8,348 nt of DNA from Solirubrobacteraceae bacterium (GTDB lineage Bacteria; Actinomycetota; Thermoleophilia; Solirubrobacterales; Solirubrobacteraceae), in assembly GCA_025935735.1 (NCBI GenBank), contig JAICUS010000247.1, forward strand, positions 1 through 8,348, written 5' to 3'. Positions 1-5,698 of the stretch are shown piece by piece (position 1 is the stretch's first letter; the number at the start of each line of letters is the position of its first letter). A program made the position numbers and the translations under genes. Under the pieces are notes generated by a model. The model worked only from the letters and a program-made list of their open reading frames with translations, was not told the origin of the DNA and searched no databases.

Positions 1-339
1 AACCATCTCGGTCGCGTCCGACGAACGCGGGCCGAGCTTGAGGATCCGGGTGTAGCCGCCCGGACGCTCCTTGTAGCGCGGGGCGATCTCCTCGAAGAGC
101 TTGTAGATCACGCCCTTGTCGGGGTGCTGGAGGATCGAGGTCGCCTGGCGACGCGCGTGCAGGTCACCCTTGCGCGCGAGCGTGATCAGCTTCTCGATCT
201 CCGGCTTGACCGCCTTGGCCTTGGCCTCGGTGGTCTTGATCCGCTCGTGGTCGATGACCTCGATGCAGAGATTCGCGAGCAGCGACTTGCGGTGCGCAGA
301 GTCGCGGCTGAGCTTATGACGGGTCTTCTGATGGCGCAT
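1..339 (-). CDS. rplQ: 50S ribosomal protein L17, 3' end cut by window edge
   Basis: L17 is a large-subunit protein that sits near the peptide exit tunnel. Only the first 113 codons are present; the frame stays open to base 1 of the window, so the C-terminal part lies outside. The N-terminus reads MRHQKTRHKLSRDSAHRKSL, the hallmark L17 start, and is followed by the expected LITLARKGDLHARRQA-type helix region. The ATG lies 2 bases after the rpoA stop. There is no Shine-Dalgarno sequence between the two genes, so translation is probably coupled to rpoA. The order rpoA-rplQ at the end of the alpha operon is the standard arrangement. Identification is certain; only the 3' end is unknown. Confidence 0.96.
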   Translation of the reverse strand, partial: MRHQKTRHKLSRDSAHRKSLLANLCIEVIDHERIKTTEAKAKAVKPEIEKLITLARKGDLHARRQATSILQHPDKGVIYKLFEEIAPRYKERPGGYTRILKLGPRSSDATEMV

Positions 340-341
340 GA

Positions 342-1325
342 TCAGTCAGTGCGCAGCGTCAGGCCCCGCTGCGAGAGGGTCTCGATGACCTCGTCGATCG
401 ACTTCTTGCCGAAGTTCGGGATGGCGGCGAGCTCGCCCTCCGACTTGGACACGAGGTCGCCGACCGTCTGGATGCCCGCGCGCTTGAGGCAGTTGTAGGA
501 GCGGACGCCGAGCTCGAGCTCCTCGATGAGGATGTCGTCCATCGGCCCGCCGCCCTGGCGCCCGCCGGGGGACAGCACGCCGCCGCCGACGCCCGCGCCG
601 TTGTCCAGCTGCAGGCCGGGGCCCTGGCGCAGGTCCTCGATGCGGTCCTCGTCGGTGAAGATCGACAGCGAGGAGATGAGGATCTCCGCCGCCTCGCGCA
701 GCGCGGCCTGCGGGTCGATCGACCCGTCGGTCTCGATGTCGAGCGTGAGCTTGTCGAAGTCGGTGCGCTGGCCGACGCGCGCCTGCTCGACCGAGTACGC
801 CACGCGGCGCACCGGCGAGAAGATCGAGTCGATCGGGATCACGCCGATCGGCTGGTCGGGCGACTTGTTCTCCTCGGCCGGCCGGTAGCCGCGGCCGCGG
901 CCGATCGTCAGGTAGAGCTCGAGCTTGGTCTTCTTGTCGAGCGTCGCGATGTGGGCGTCCGGGTTGAGGATCTCCACGCCGCTCGGCAGGTCGATGTCGC
1001 GCGCGGTGATCTCGCCGGGGCCGGTGACCACCAGCGGCGCCTCCACCTCCGTGGCATCGGAGTGCATGCGGCACACGATGCCCTTGAGGTTGAGGACGAT
1101 GTCGGTGACGTCCTCGGTCACGCCCTTGATCGTCGAGAACTCGTGCGCCACGCCCTCGATCCGTACGGATGTCACCGCAGCGCCGGCCAAAGACGCGAGC
1201 AGCACGCGCCGCAGCGAGTTCCCGAATGTGTAGCCAAAGCCGCGATCCAGCGGCTCGACCACGAACTGCCCGCGGTTCTCTTCAACCGACTCGGACGTGA
1301 TTCGGGGGATCTGGAAGTCGAGCAT
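342..1325 (-). CDS. rpoA: DNA-directed RNA polymerase alpha subunit
   Basis: This is the alpha subunit, whose dimer nucleates assembly of RNA polymerase and whose C-terminal domain contacts UP elements and activators. The protein is 327 residues, close to the family norm. The N-terminal assembly domain spans about residues 1-232, including the conserved GNSLRRVLLASLAG segment near 35-48. A flexible linker at about 235-262 is rich in Gly and Pro. The C-terminal domain (about 264-327) carries VRSYNCLKRAG, equivalent to the VRSxNCLK DNA-binding helix of E. coli alpha (R275, N278, C279, K281 here), and NFGKKS where E. coli has NLGKKS. The ATG start has AGGA at 1331-1334, five bases upstream. It lies 80 bases after rpsD and 2 bases before rplQ. 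Confidence 0.98.
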   Translation of the reverse strand: MLDFQIPRITSESVEENRGQFVVEPLDRGFGYTFGNSLRRVLLASLAGAAVTSVRIEGVAHEFSTIKGVTEDVTDIVLNLKGIVCRMHSDATEVEAPLVVTGPGEITARDIDLPSGVEILNPDAHIATLDKKTKLELYLTIGRGRGYRPAEENKSPDQPIGVIPIDSIFSPVRRVAYSVEQARVGQRTDFDKLTLDIETDGSIDPQAALREAAEILISSLSIFTDEDRIEDLRQGPGLQLDNGAGVGGGVLSPGGRQGGGPMDDILIEELELGVRSYNCLKRAGIQTVGDLVSKSEGELAAIPNFGKKSIDEVIETLSQRGLTLRTD

Positions 1326-1405
1326 CAGGGTCCTAACGTCGTTCTCTTGGGGGGAGCGGAAGCCCGGCGGCGCCGGATGCGCGGCCGGGGAGGCGAGGGA
1401 AATGG

Positions 1406-2026
1406 TTACTTCGAGTAGAGCTCGACGATGAGCTGCTCCTGCACCGGCGCGGCGATCTCCGCGCGCTCGGGACGGCGCAGCACCTTCGCGGTGAGCTGGT
1501 CATGGTCGGCCTGCAGCCAGGCGGGGACCTGGGCGACCAGCTCGGTCGCGTCGCGGATCACCGTCTCGGCGTCCGAGCCGGGCTTGAAGGTGATCACGTC
1601 GTTCTCGCGCACCTGGTAGGACGGGATGTCCACCCGGCGCCCGTTGATGGCCCAGTGCCCGTGCCGGATGAGCTGCCGCGCCTGGCGGCGGGAGGCGGCG
1701 AAGCCGAGGCGCACGAGCACGTTGTCGAACCGGCACTCGAGGATGCGGAGCAGGTTCTCGCCCGTGATGCCCTGCTGGCGGGAGGCCTTCTCGTAGTAGT
1801 TGCGGAACTGCTTCTCCAGCACGCCGTAGTAGCGGCGCGCCTTCTGCTTCTCGCGCAGCTGGACCCGGTACTCGGACTGCTTCTGGCGCCCGCGGCCGTG
1901 ATCGCCCGGCGGGTACGAGCGGCGCTCGACGCCGCACTTGTCGGTCAGGCAGCGCTCGCCCTTGAGGAACAGCTTCTGGCCCTCGCGGCGGCACTGCTTG
2001 CACTGGGGAGAGGTATCGCGTGCCAT
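1406..2026 (-). CDS. rpsD: 30S ribosomal protein S4, zinc-binding (C+) form
   Basis: S4 is a primary 16S rRNA-binding protein that starts assembly of the 30S body and helps decoding fidelity. The protein is 206 residues. The N-terminus has four cysteines in the pattern C9-x2-C12-x13-C26-x4-C31, a zinc-knuckle arrangement typical of C+ S4 proteins. The S4 RNA-binding domain follows at about residues 95-160 and includes [20 protein letters not shown]. The gene lies 17 bases after rpsK. No Shine-Dalgarno is evident in that gap, which reads TTAA immediately before the ATG. In E. coli S4 represses its own operon; I see no recognisable version of that mRNA target here. Confidence 0.98.
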   Translation of the reverse strand: MARDTSPQCKQCRREGQKLFLKGERCLTDKCGVERRSYPPGDHGRGRQKQSEYRVQLREKQKARRYYGVLEKQFRNYYEKASRQQGITGENLLRILECRFDNVLVRLGFAASRRQARQLIRHGHWAINGRRVDIPSYQVRENDVITFKPGSDAETVIRDATELVAQVPAWLQADHDQLTAKVLRRPERAEIAAPVQEQLIVELYSK

Positions 2027-2043
2027 TTAAGTGTTGGTTCGTC

Positions 2044-2439
2044 TCAGACTCTGCGTCGCTTACGGGGGCGGCAGCCGTTGTGTGCCTGGGGAGTGACGTC
2101 CTTGACGCCGGTGACCTCGAGCCCGGCGGCCTGGAGCGAGCGGATCGCGGTCTCGCGGCCCGAGCCCGGGCCCTTGACGAAGACCTCGACCTTCTGCATG
2201 CCCTGCTCGATGCCCTTGCGGGCGGCCGCGTCCGCCGTCACCTGGGCGGCGAACGGGGTCGACTTGCGGGAGCCCTTGAAGCCGGCGCCGCCGGCGGACT
2301 CCCAGGCGATCACGTTGCCGTCGCGGTCGGTGAGCGCGACGATCGTGTTGTTGAAGGACGTCTTGATGTGCGCCTGGCCGATCGGGATGTTCTTCTTGAC
2401 CCGGCGGCGGCCGCGCTGCGGTCTGCGAGGCGCCGGCAT
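2044..2439 (-). CDS. rpsK: 30S ribosomal protein S11
   Basis: S11 lies on the platform of the small subunit and helps form the site where mRNA leaves the ribosome. The 131-residue protein matches the family throughout: [20 protein letters not shown] near residues 24-43, the [14 protein letters not shown] segment near 53-66, and the basic C-terminal tail ending [11 protein letters not shown]. The N-terminus is Arg/Pro-rich, as usual in this phylum. Its ATG shares one base with the TAA stop of rpsM (TAATG), so translation is almost certainly coupled. Length and neighbours are normal. Confidence 0.98.
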   Translation of the reverse strand: MPAPRRPQRGRRRVKKNIPIGQAHIKTSFNNTIVALTDRDGNVIAWESAGGAGFKGSRKSTPFAAQVTADAAARKGIEQGMQKVEVFVKGPGSGRETAIRSLQAAGLEVTGVKDVTPQAHNGCRPRKRRRV

Positions 2440-2822
2440 TACTTCTTACCGGCCTTCTTCTTGCCCGCCACCTGCATGCGCTTGGGACCCTTGCGCGTGC
2501 GGGCGTTGGTCTTGGTGTTCTGGCCCCGCACCGGCAGGCCGCGCCGGTGGCGCAGGCCGCGGTAGCAGCCGATCTCCATCAGGCGCTTGATGTTCTGCGA
2601 GCGCTCACGCCGCAGGTCGCCCTCGACCATGTAGTCGCGGTCGATCAGGTCGCGCAGCTTGGCGACCTCGTCGTCCGTGAGGTCCCGGACCTTGCGGTCG
2701 GGCTCGATCCCGAGCTGGGCCAGGATCTCGTTCGAGGTCGGCCGGCCGAGCCCATAGATGTAGGTGAGCCCGATCTCGACGCGCTTGTTGAGGGGGATGT
2801 TGATGCCGGCGATGCGAGCCAT
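2439..2822 (-). CDS. rpsM: 30S ribosomal protein S13
   Basis: S13 sits in the head of the small subunit and makes bridges to the large subunit and contacts with P-site tRNA. The protein is 127 residues, a normal length. It begins [20 protein letters not shown]. The [17 protein letters not shown] signature lies near residues 85-101, and a lysine-rich tail follows. The ATG has AAGGAG at 2833-2838, ten bases upstream and overlapping the rpmJ stop codon. It overlaps rpsK by one base. In E. coli rpsM is the first gene of the alpha operon; here rpmJ precedes it by 15 bases, and both probably start from the promoter proposed near 3070. Confidence 0.98.
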   Translation of the reverse strand: MARIAGINIPLNKRVEIGLTYIYGLGRPTSNEILAQLGIEPDRKVRDLTDDEVAKLRDLIDRDYMVEGDLRRERSQNIKRLMEIGCYRGLRHRRGLPVRGQNTKTNARTRKGPKRMQVAGKKKAGKK

Positions 2823-2837
2823 TGCTTACGCGCTCCT

Positions 2838-2951
2838 TCAGCCCTGCCGCTGCTTGTGGCGGGGGTTCTGGCAGATCACGAGCACCCGGCCGTGGCGGCG
2901 GATGATCTTGCACTTCTCACACATCGGCTTGACCGACGGTCGTACCTTCAT
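2838..2951 (-). CDS. rpmJ: 50S ribosomal protein L36, zinc-ribbon form
   Basis: L36 is the smallest large-subunit protein. The 37-residue product begins [20 protein letters not shown] and ends with PRHKQRQG. This is exactly the usual length. It has the C-x2-C...C...H zinc set (C11, C14, C27, H32) of the C+ form. The ATG is preceded by AAAGGGACC, an acceptable ribosome binding site. The stop is a TGA at 2838-2840. The position immediately before rpsM is standard. What is not standard is the upstream neighbour: the gene before it is a WYL regulator 152 bases away rather than infA. Confidence 0.97.
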   Translation of the reverse strand: MKVRPSVKPMCEKCKIIRRHGRVLVICQNPRHKQRQG

Positions 2952-3067
2952 GGTCCCTTTCGGCTGATGATCCAGACGGGGTGGCTCTGGCGGCCGGTTC
3001 GGTCGCCGCTACCATGCCCCCGGAGCGGTCACACGCAGAAGCCTCCCGGCTCCGAGCGCGACAAGCG

Positions 3068-3076
3068 AGGATAGCA
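3068..3076 (-). promoter_or_regulatory. Candidate extended -10 promoter for rpmJ and the alpha operon
   Basis: Read on the minus strand this site is TGC-TATCCT, an extended -10 (TGn) followed by a hexamer that matches TAnnnT. Transcription would start near 3061, giving a leader of about 110 bases before the rpmJ ATG. At the -35 distance (spacers of 16-18) the sequence is CCGGTC/CCCGGT/CCCCGG, nothing like TTGACA. That fits an extended -10 promoter or one needing an activator. It lies in the 152-base gap after the WYL gene, and the leader can form a small hairpin at 3038-3053 (6 base pairs including one G-U, loop GGGA). The assignment rests on motif and position only. Confidence 0.45.
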
Positions 3077-3078
3077 AA

Positions 3079-3104
3079 GGGGGCGTGCCGACCGGGGGGC
3101 GTGC
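3079..3104. repeat. Pair of 10-base direct repeats upstream of the rpmJ promoter
   Basis: The decamer GGGGGCGTGC (plus strand) occurs at 3079-3088 and again at 3095-3104, a period of 16 bases. The second copy reaches the last base of the WYL gene stop codon. Relative to the proposed start near 3061 the copies cover about -18 to -27 and -34 to -43, where a -35 element or an activator site would be expected. They may be operator half-sites or a chance G-run in GC-rich DNA. Confidence 0.4.
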
Positions 3105-4063
3105 TAGGCGCGCGTGAGGCGCTCCACGAGCCGCCGCGCCGCGTCCGCCATCTCCGGCGGATCGAGCACCCGCATCGGCACGTCCATCGTAGCCATCCAG
3201 ACGAGGAAGCTCTGCGACCACTGCCCGCGGGTGGAGACGATGCAGGCGTCCTCGCCGTCGGGCTCGACGCTCGCGTAGCGGCTCGGCACACGGGCGCTCG
3301 CCGCCTGCGCCGGCATCTCCAGGCGGACCCGGCCGCGCACCGCCTCGCCCTCGTCGAACCCGCCGGCGTGCAGCTGGCGGCGCACGTAGGCGGCCGCGTC
3401 GCCGCCCGGCACCGGCCGCCGGCGCCCGCGCCCGTCCTCGCGCACGCGCCCGCGAATCCGGTCGACCCGGAACGTCCGCCAGTCGTCGCGGTCGAGGTCG
3501 AAGGCCAGCAGGTACCAGCGGTAGCCGCTGTGGACGACCGCCGCGGGCTCGGTGCGCCGCTCGGCGGCCCGCTCGTCCTTGGTGACGTAGTGGAAGCGGA
3601 CCTTGTGGCCGTCGCGGCAGGCGGCGGCGAGCGTGGCCAGCAGCTCCGGGTCGATCCGCGGGCCGTCGACCGCGAACGACGACGTGGCGTCCCCGAGCGC
3701 GCTGACCCGGCGGCGCAGCCGGGCCGGCAGCACCTGCTCGAGCTTGGCCAGCGCGCGCACGGAGGTCTCCTCGATGCCGGCGATCGACCCGCCGGCCGCG
3801 GTGCGCAGGCCGACGGCCACGGCGACGGCCTCGGCGTCGTCGAGCAGCAGCGGCGGCAGCTCGGCGCCCGCGCCCAACCGGTAGCCGCCGGCCACGCCGG
3901 GGGCCGCCTCGACCGGGTAGCCGAGCGAGCGCAGCTTGTCGACGTCGCGGCGGATCGTGCGCGCGCCGACCTCGAGGCGCTCGGCCAGCTCGCGCCCCGT
4001 CCACTCGCGGCGGACCTGCAGCAGTGACAACAGGGCCAACAGCCGGGCGGACGTCTGAACCAT
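3104..4063 (-). CDS. WYL-domain helix-turn-helix transcriptional regulator
   Basis: This is a DNA-binding regulator, not a ribosomal protein. With the ATG at 4063 it has 319 residues. A DeoR-like winged helix-turn-helix occupies about residues 3-62 (TGRELAERLEVGARTIRRDV, then a GGYRL wing). A WYL domain lies at about 137-215 with W183-Y184-L185 and the signature WRTFRVDRIRG. A WCX-type C-terminal domain lies at about 240-315. WYL domains are thought to sense ligands or nucleic acids, and relatives include PafB/PafC and many actinobacterial regulators; the target is not knowable from sequence. The start was chosen because MVQTSARLLALLSLLQ matches family N-termini. An ATG at 4075 or a longer in-frame extension to 4159 is possible. 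It sits alone between map (193 bases away) and rpmJ (152 bases away), in the place normally held by infA. Its base composition is like that of its neighbours. Confidence 0.93.
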   Translation of the reverse strand: MVQTSARLLALLSLLQVRREWTGRELAERLEVGARTIRRDVDKLRSLGYPVEAAPGVAGGYRLGAGAELPPLLLDDAEAVAVAVGLRTAAGGSIAGIEETSVRALAKLEQVLPARLRRRVSALGDATSSFAVDGPRIDPELLATLAAACRDGHKVRFHYVTKDERAAERRTEPAAVVHSGYRWYLLAFDLDRDDWRTFRVDRIRGRVREDGRGRRRPVPGGDAAAYVRRQLHAGGFDEGEAVRGRVRLEMPAQAASARVPSRYASVEPDGEDACIVSTRGQWSQSFLVWMATMDVPMRVLDPPEMADAARRLVERLTRA

Positions 4064-4256
4064 GCCGCCGATCATGCCAGGTATCGCGGACCGAAGATGA
4101 CCGCATTGACTGGAACCAGGACCGGAGGTGGCCGCAAGCCCGGAGAGGCTGCACGGCATTCGTGGGCGCGGCCGGCCACGCGCTGCTGCCGGCGATCGCC
4201 TTCCTGGCCGCGGCGTGGGCGGCGGTGTTCTGGCTACCGCGCCACGCGCGGGGACA
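4064..4256. other. Intergenic region between map and the WYL regulator
   Basis: This 193-base gap has no convincing minus-strand gene and is too short to hide infA (about 72 codons). It holds a GC hairpin after map (4237-4251), a near-palindrome GCGCGGCCGGCCACGC at 4166-4181 and an inverted repeat CTGGAACCAG at 4110-4119. The two palindromes lie about 105 and 50 bases upstream of the regulator ATG and could be autoregulatory operators. No clear promoter for the regulator is visible; GATACC just before the alternative ATG at 4075 is a weak -10 candidate. Confidence 0.4.
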
Positions 4257-4260
4257 CTAA
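4162..4260 (+). CDS. Doubtful small membrane-peptide ORF
   Basis: This plus-strand frame from a GTG at 4162 to TAA at 4258-4260 would encode 32 residues. Most of it is one hydrophobic segment, ALLPAIAFLAAAWAAVFWL, followed by a basic tail PRHARGH, the profile of a single-pass membrane peptide. A GGAGAGG at 4141-4147 lies 14 bases upstream, which is rather far for a ribosome binding site. The frame is also open further upstream, to a GTG at 4024 antisense to the regulator. It diverges from the WYL gene and its stop overlaps the map stop by three bases. GC-rich DNA often yields Ala/Leu-rich frames by chance, so this may not be a gene. Confidence 0.18.
   Translation: MGAAGHALLPAIAFLAAAWAAVFWLPRHARGH
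4237..4251 (-). terminator. GC hairpin just after map, no U-tract
   Basis: Five bases beyond the map stop the transcript could form a perfect 6-base-pair stem CCGCGC/GCGCGG with a GTG loop. It is followed by TAGCC, not a run of U, so it is not a classical intrinsic terminator. It could be a pause or partial terminator, or an mRNA-end stabiliser. Short GC stems are common by chance at this base composition. Confidence 0.25.
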
Positions 4261-5030
4261 GCCGCGGCCTGGGCGGCCGGGTGGTGCCAGGGGGTGAGGA
4301 TGCGCGGGCCGGCGGCGGTGATGGCGACCGTGAACTCGAAGTGGGCGGCCAGCGAGCCGTCCTGGGAGTAGATCGCCCAGCCGTCGTCGCCCATGCGGAC
4401 CATGTGGCGGCCGACGGTGACCATCGGCTCGACGGCCAGCACCATCCCCTCCTCGAGCGCGACGCCCTTGTGCGGGGGGCCGTAGTTGGGTACCTGCGGC
4501 TCCTCGTGCATGTCGCGGCCGACGCCGTGGCCGACGAGCGAGCGGACGATCGAGAAGCCGTTGGACTCGACGTACCGCTGGACGGCGTGGGACACGTCGC
4601 CCAGGCGGTTGCCGAGCCGGCACTGCTCGACGGCGGCGAACAGCGACGCCTCGGTGACCTCGAGCAGCTTCGCCGCCACCGGGGAGACGTCGCCGACCGC
4701 GAAGGTGCGGGCGGCGTCGGCCACCCAGCCGTCCTTCACCACGCCGATGTCCACGGACAGGATGTCGCCGCGGCTGAGCTTGAAGCGGCCCGGGATGCCG
4801 TGGACGACCATGTCGTTGGGCGACGCGCAGATCGAGCCCGGGAAGCCGCGGTAGCCCTTGAACGCCGGGGTGGCGCCCTGCGAGCGGATGAACTTCTCCG
4901 CCGCCGAGTCCAGCTCGCGCGTGGACACGCCCGGGCGGATCTTGCCCGCCAGCAGGTCCATCGTGCGCACCAGGATGTCCCCCGCGGCCGCCATCGCGTC
5001 GATCTCGGCCGGGGACTTCTTGATGATCAC
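4257..5030 (-). CDS. map: Methionine aminopeptidase, type I
   Basis: This dinuclear metalloprotease removes the initiator methionine from new proteins in the cytoplasm. With the GTG at 5030 it has 257 residues and begins MIIKKSPAEIDAMAAAG, the usual N-terminus of the short type I enzyme. All five metal ligands are present: D94 and D105 (VDIGVVKDGWVAD), H168 (GHGVG), E201 (VEPMV) and E232 (FEFT). The active-site histidines H77 (VVHGIP) and H175 (MHEEP) are also there. The GTG overlaps the adk stop (GTGA), and GAGGAA at 5036-5041 lies five bases upstream. A longer in-frame reading extends into adk but that part is only an out-of-frame shadow of adk. Confidence 0.97.
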   Translation of the reverse strand: MIIKKSPAEIDAMAAAGDILVRTMDLLAGKIRPGVSTRELDSAAEKFIRSQGATPAFKGYRGFPGSICASPNDMVVHGIPGRFKLSRGDILSVDIGVVKDGWVADAARTFAVGDVSPVAAKLLEVTEASLFAAVEQCRLGNRLGDVSHAVQRYVESNGFSIVRSLVGHGVGRDMHEEPQVPNYGPPHKGVALEEGMVLAVEPMVTVGRHMVRMGDDGWAIYSQDGSLAAHFEFTVAITAAGPRILTPWHHPAAQAAA

Positions 5031-5695
5031 AGCCGTTCCTCGAGCCGCAGGGTGGCGAGCGTGGCGCGGATGTGGTCGTGGACCTCGGTGACGCTGCGGG
5101 TGCCGTCGAAGCGCCGCAGCAGGCCGCGCTCCTCGTAGAAGTCGATCAGCGGCTCGGTCGTCTCGTGGTAGACGGCGAGCCGCTTGCGCACCGCCTCCTC
5201 GCGGTCGTCCTCGCGCTGGGAGAGCGGCTTGCCGTCCTGGTCGCACACCGCGTCGTGCTTCGGCGGGTCGTACTTGACGTGGTAGACGTGCCCGTTGCTG
5301 CACACGCGCCGGCCGGAGATGCGCTCGATCACCACGTCGTCGGGCGCCTCGACCAGCAGCGCCGCGGTCAGCTCGCGCTGCTTGCGGGCCAGCGCCTCGG
5401 CGAGCGCCTCGGCCTGCGGCGCCGAGCGCGGGAAGCCGTCGAGCAGGAACCCGTCCTCGCCCTCCTCCTCGATCTTCTCGAGGATCATGGCGATCACCAG
5501 GTCGTCGGGGACGAGCTTGCCCTCCTGCATGTACTGCTTGGCCTGGTTGCCGAGCTCGGTCCCGTTGGCCTTGTGCTCGCGCAGCAGGTCGCCGGTGCCG
5601 ATGTAGGGCAGCCCGAAGTCGTCGCGCAGCCGGCCGGCCTGCGTGCCCTTACCGGCGCCCGGAGGACCGAGCAGGATCAGGTTGAGCTCGCTCAA
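5027..5695 (-). CDS. adk: Adenylate kinase, long-LID form
   Basis: Adenylate kinase interconverts ATP + AMP and 2 ADP. The protein is 222 residues. The P-loop GPPGAGKGT spans 10-18, the AMP-binding IGTGDLLR lies at 32-39 and DGFPR at 86-90. The LID runs from ISGRR (126-130) to about REDD (161-164). It keeps C132, C151 and D154, which match three of the four zinc ligands of Bacillus-type enzymes. The second cysteine of the usual CxxC is missing: the stretch reads CSNGHVYH, so H136 might replace it. The start is a TTG three bases after the secY stop; no good ribosome binding site is visible, so coupling to secY is likely. It overlaps map by four bases. Confidence 0.97.
   Translation of the reverse strand: MSELNLILLGPPGAGKGTQAGRLRDDFGLPYIGTGDLLREHKANGTELGNQAKQYMQEGKLVPDDLVIAMILEKIEEEGEDGFLLDGFPRSAPQAEALAEALARKQRELTAALLVEAPDDVVIERISGRRVCSNGHVYHVKYDPPKHDAVCDQDGKPLSQREDDREEAVRKRLAVYHETTEPLIDFYEERGLLRRFDGTRSVTEVHDHIRATLATLRLEERL
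5036..5041 (-). promoter_or_regulatory. Ribosome binding site supporting the GTG start of map
   Basis: GAGGAA on the minus strand lies five bases before the GTG at 5030, within the end of adk. It supports the GTG over other possible starts and allows map to be translated independently as well as by coupling. Confidence 0.65.
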
Positions 5696-5698
5696 GGA

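Noticed and set aside
1364..1376. CCGGC/GCCGG stem in the rpsD-rpoA gap
   Set aside because: It is only five base pairs with a three-base loop and no U-tract; it is expected by chance at this GC content and not convincing as a terminator.
1502..2590. Plus-strand frame of 362 codons opposite rpsD, rpsK and rpsM
   Set aside because: It is an antisense shadow of three ribosomal-protein genes, with low-complexity Ala/Leu/Arg composition and no recognisable motif.
2917..3015. Possible 32-residue upstream ORF in the rpmJ leader, overlapping rpmJ
   Set aside because: It has no good ribosome binding site, a Thr/Ala/Ser-rich composition without motifs, and overlaps the rpmJ start out of frame.
2823..3061. 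S4-binding pseudoknot that controls the alpha operon in E. coli
   Set aside because: I could not trace the nested helices of that structure in this leader; the leader before rpmJ has only a small hairpin at 3038-3053, and rpmJ lies between it and rpsM.
3009..4154. Second minus-strand frame across the WYL gene (381 codons)
   Set aside because: It is an Arg/Ala-rich out-of-frame reading; the frame with HTH and WYL motifs is the real gene.
4128..5138. Plus-strand frame of 336 codons opposite map
   Set aside because: It is an antisense shadow; map on the other strand has every catalytic residue.
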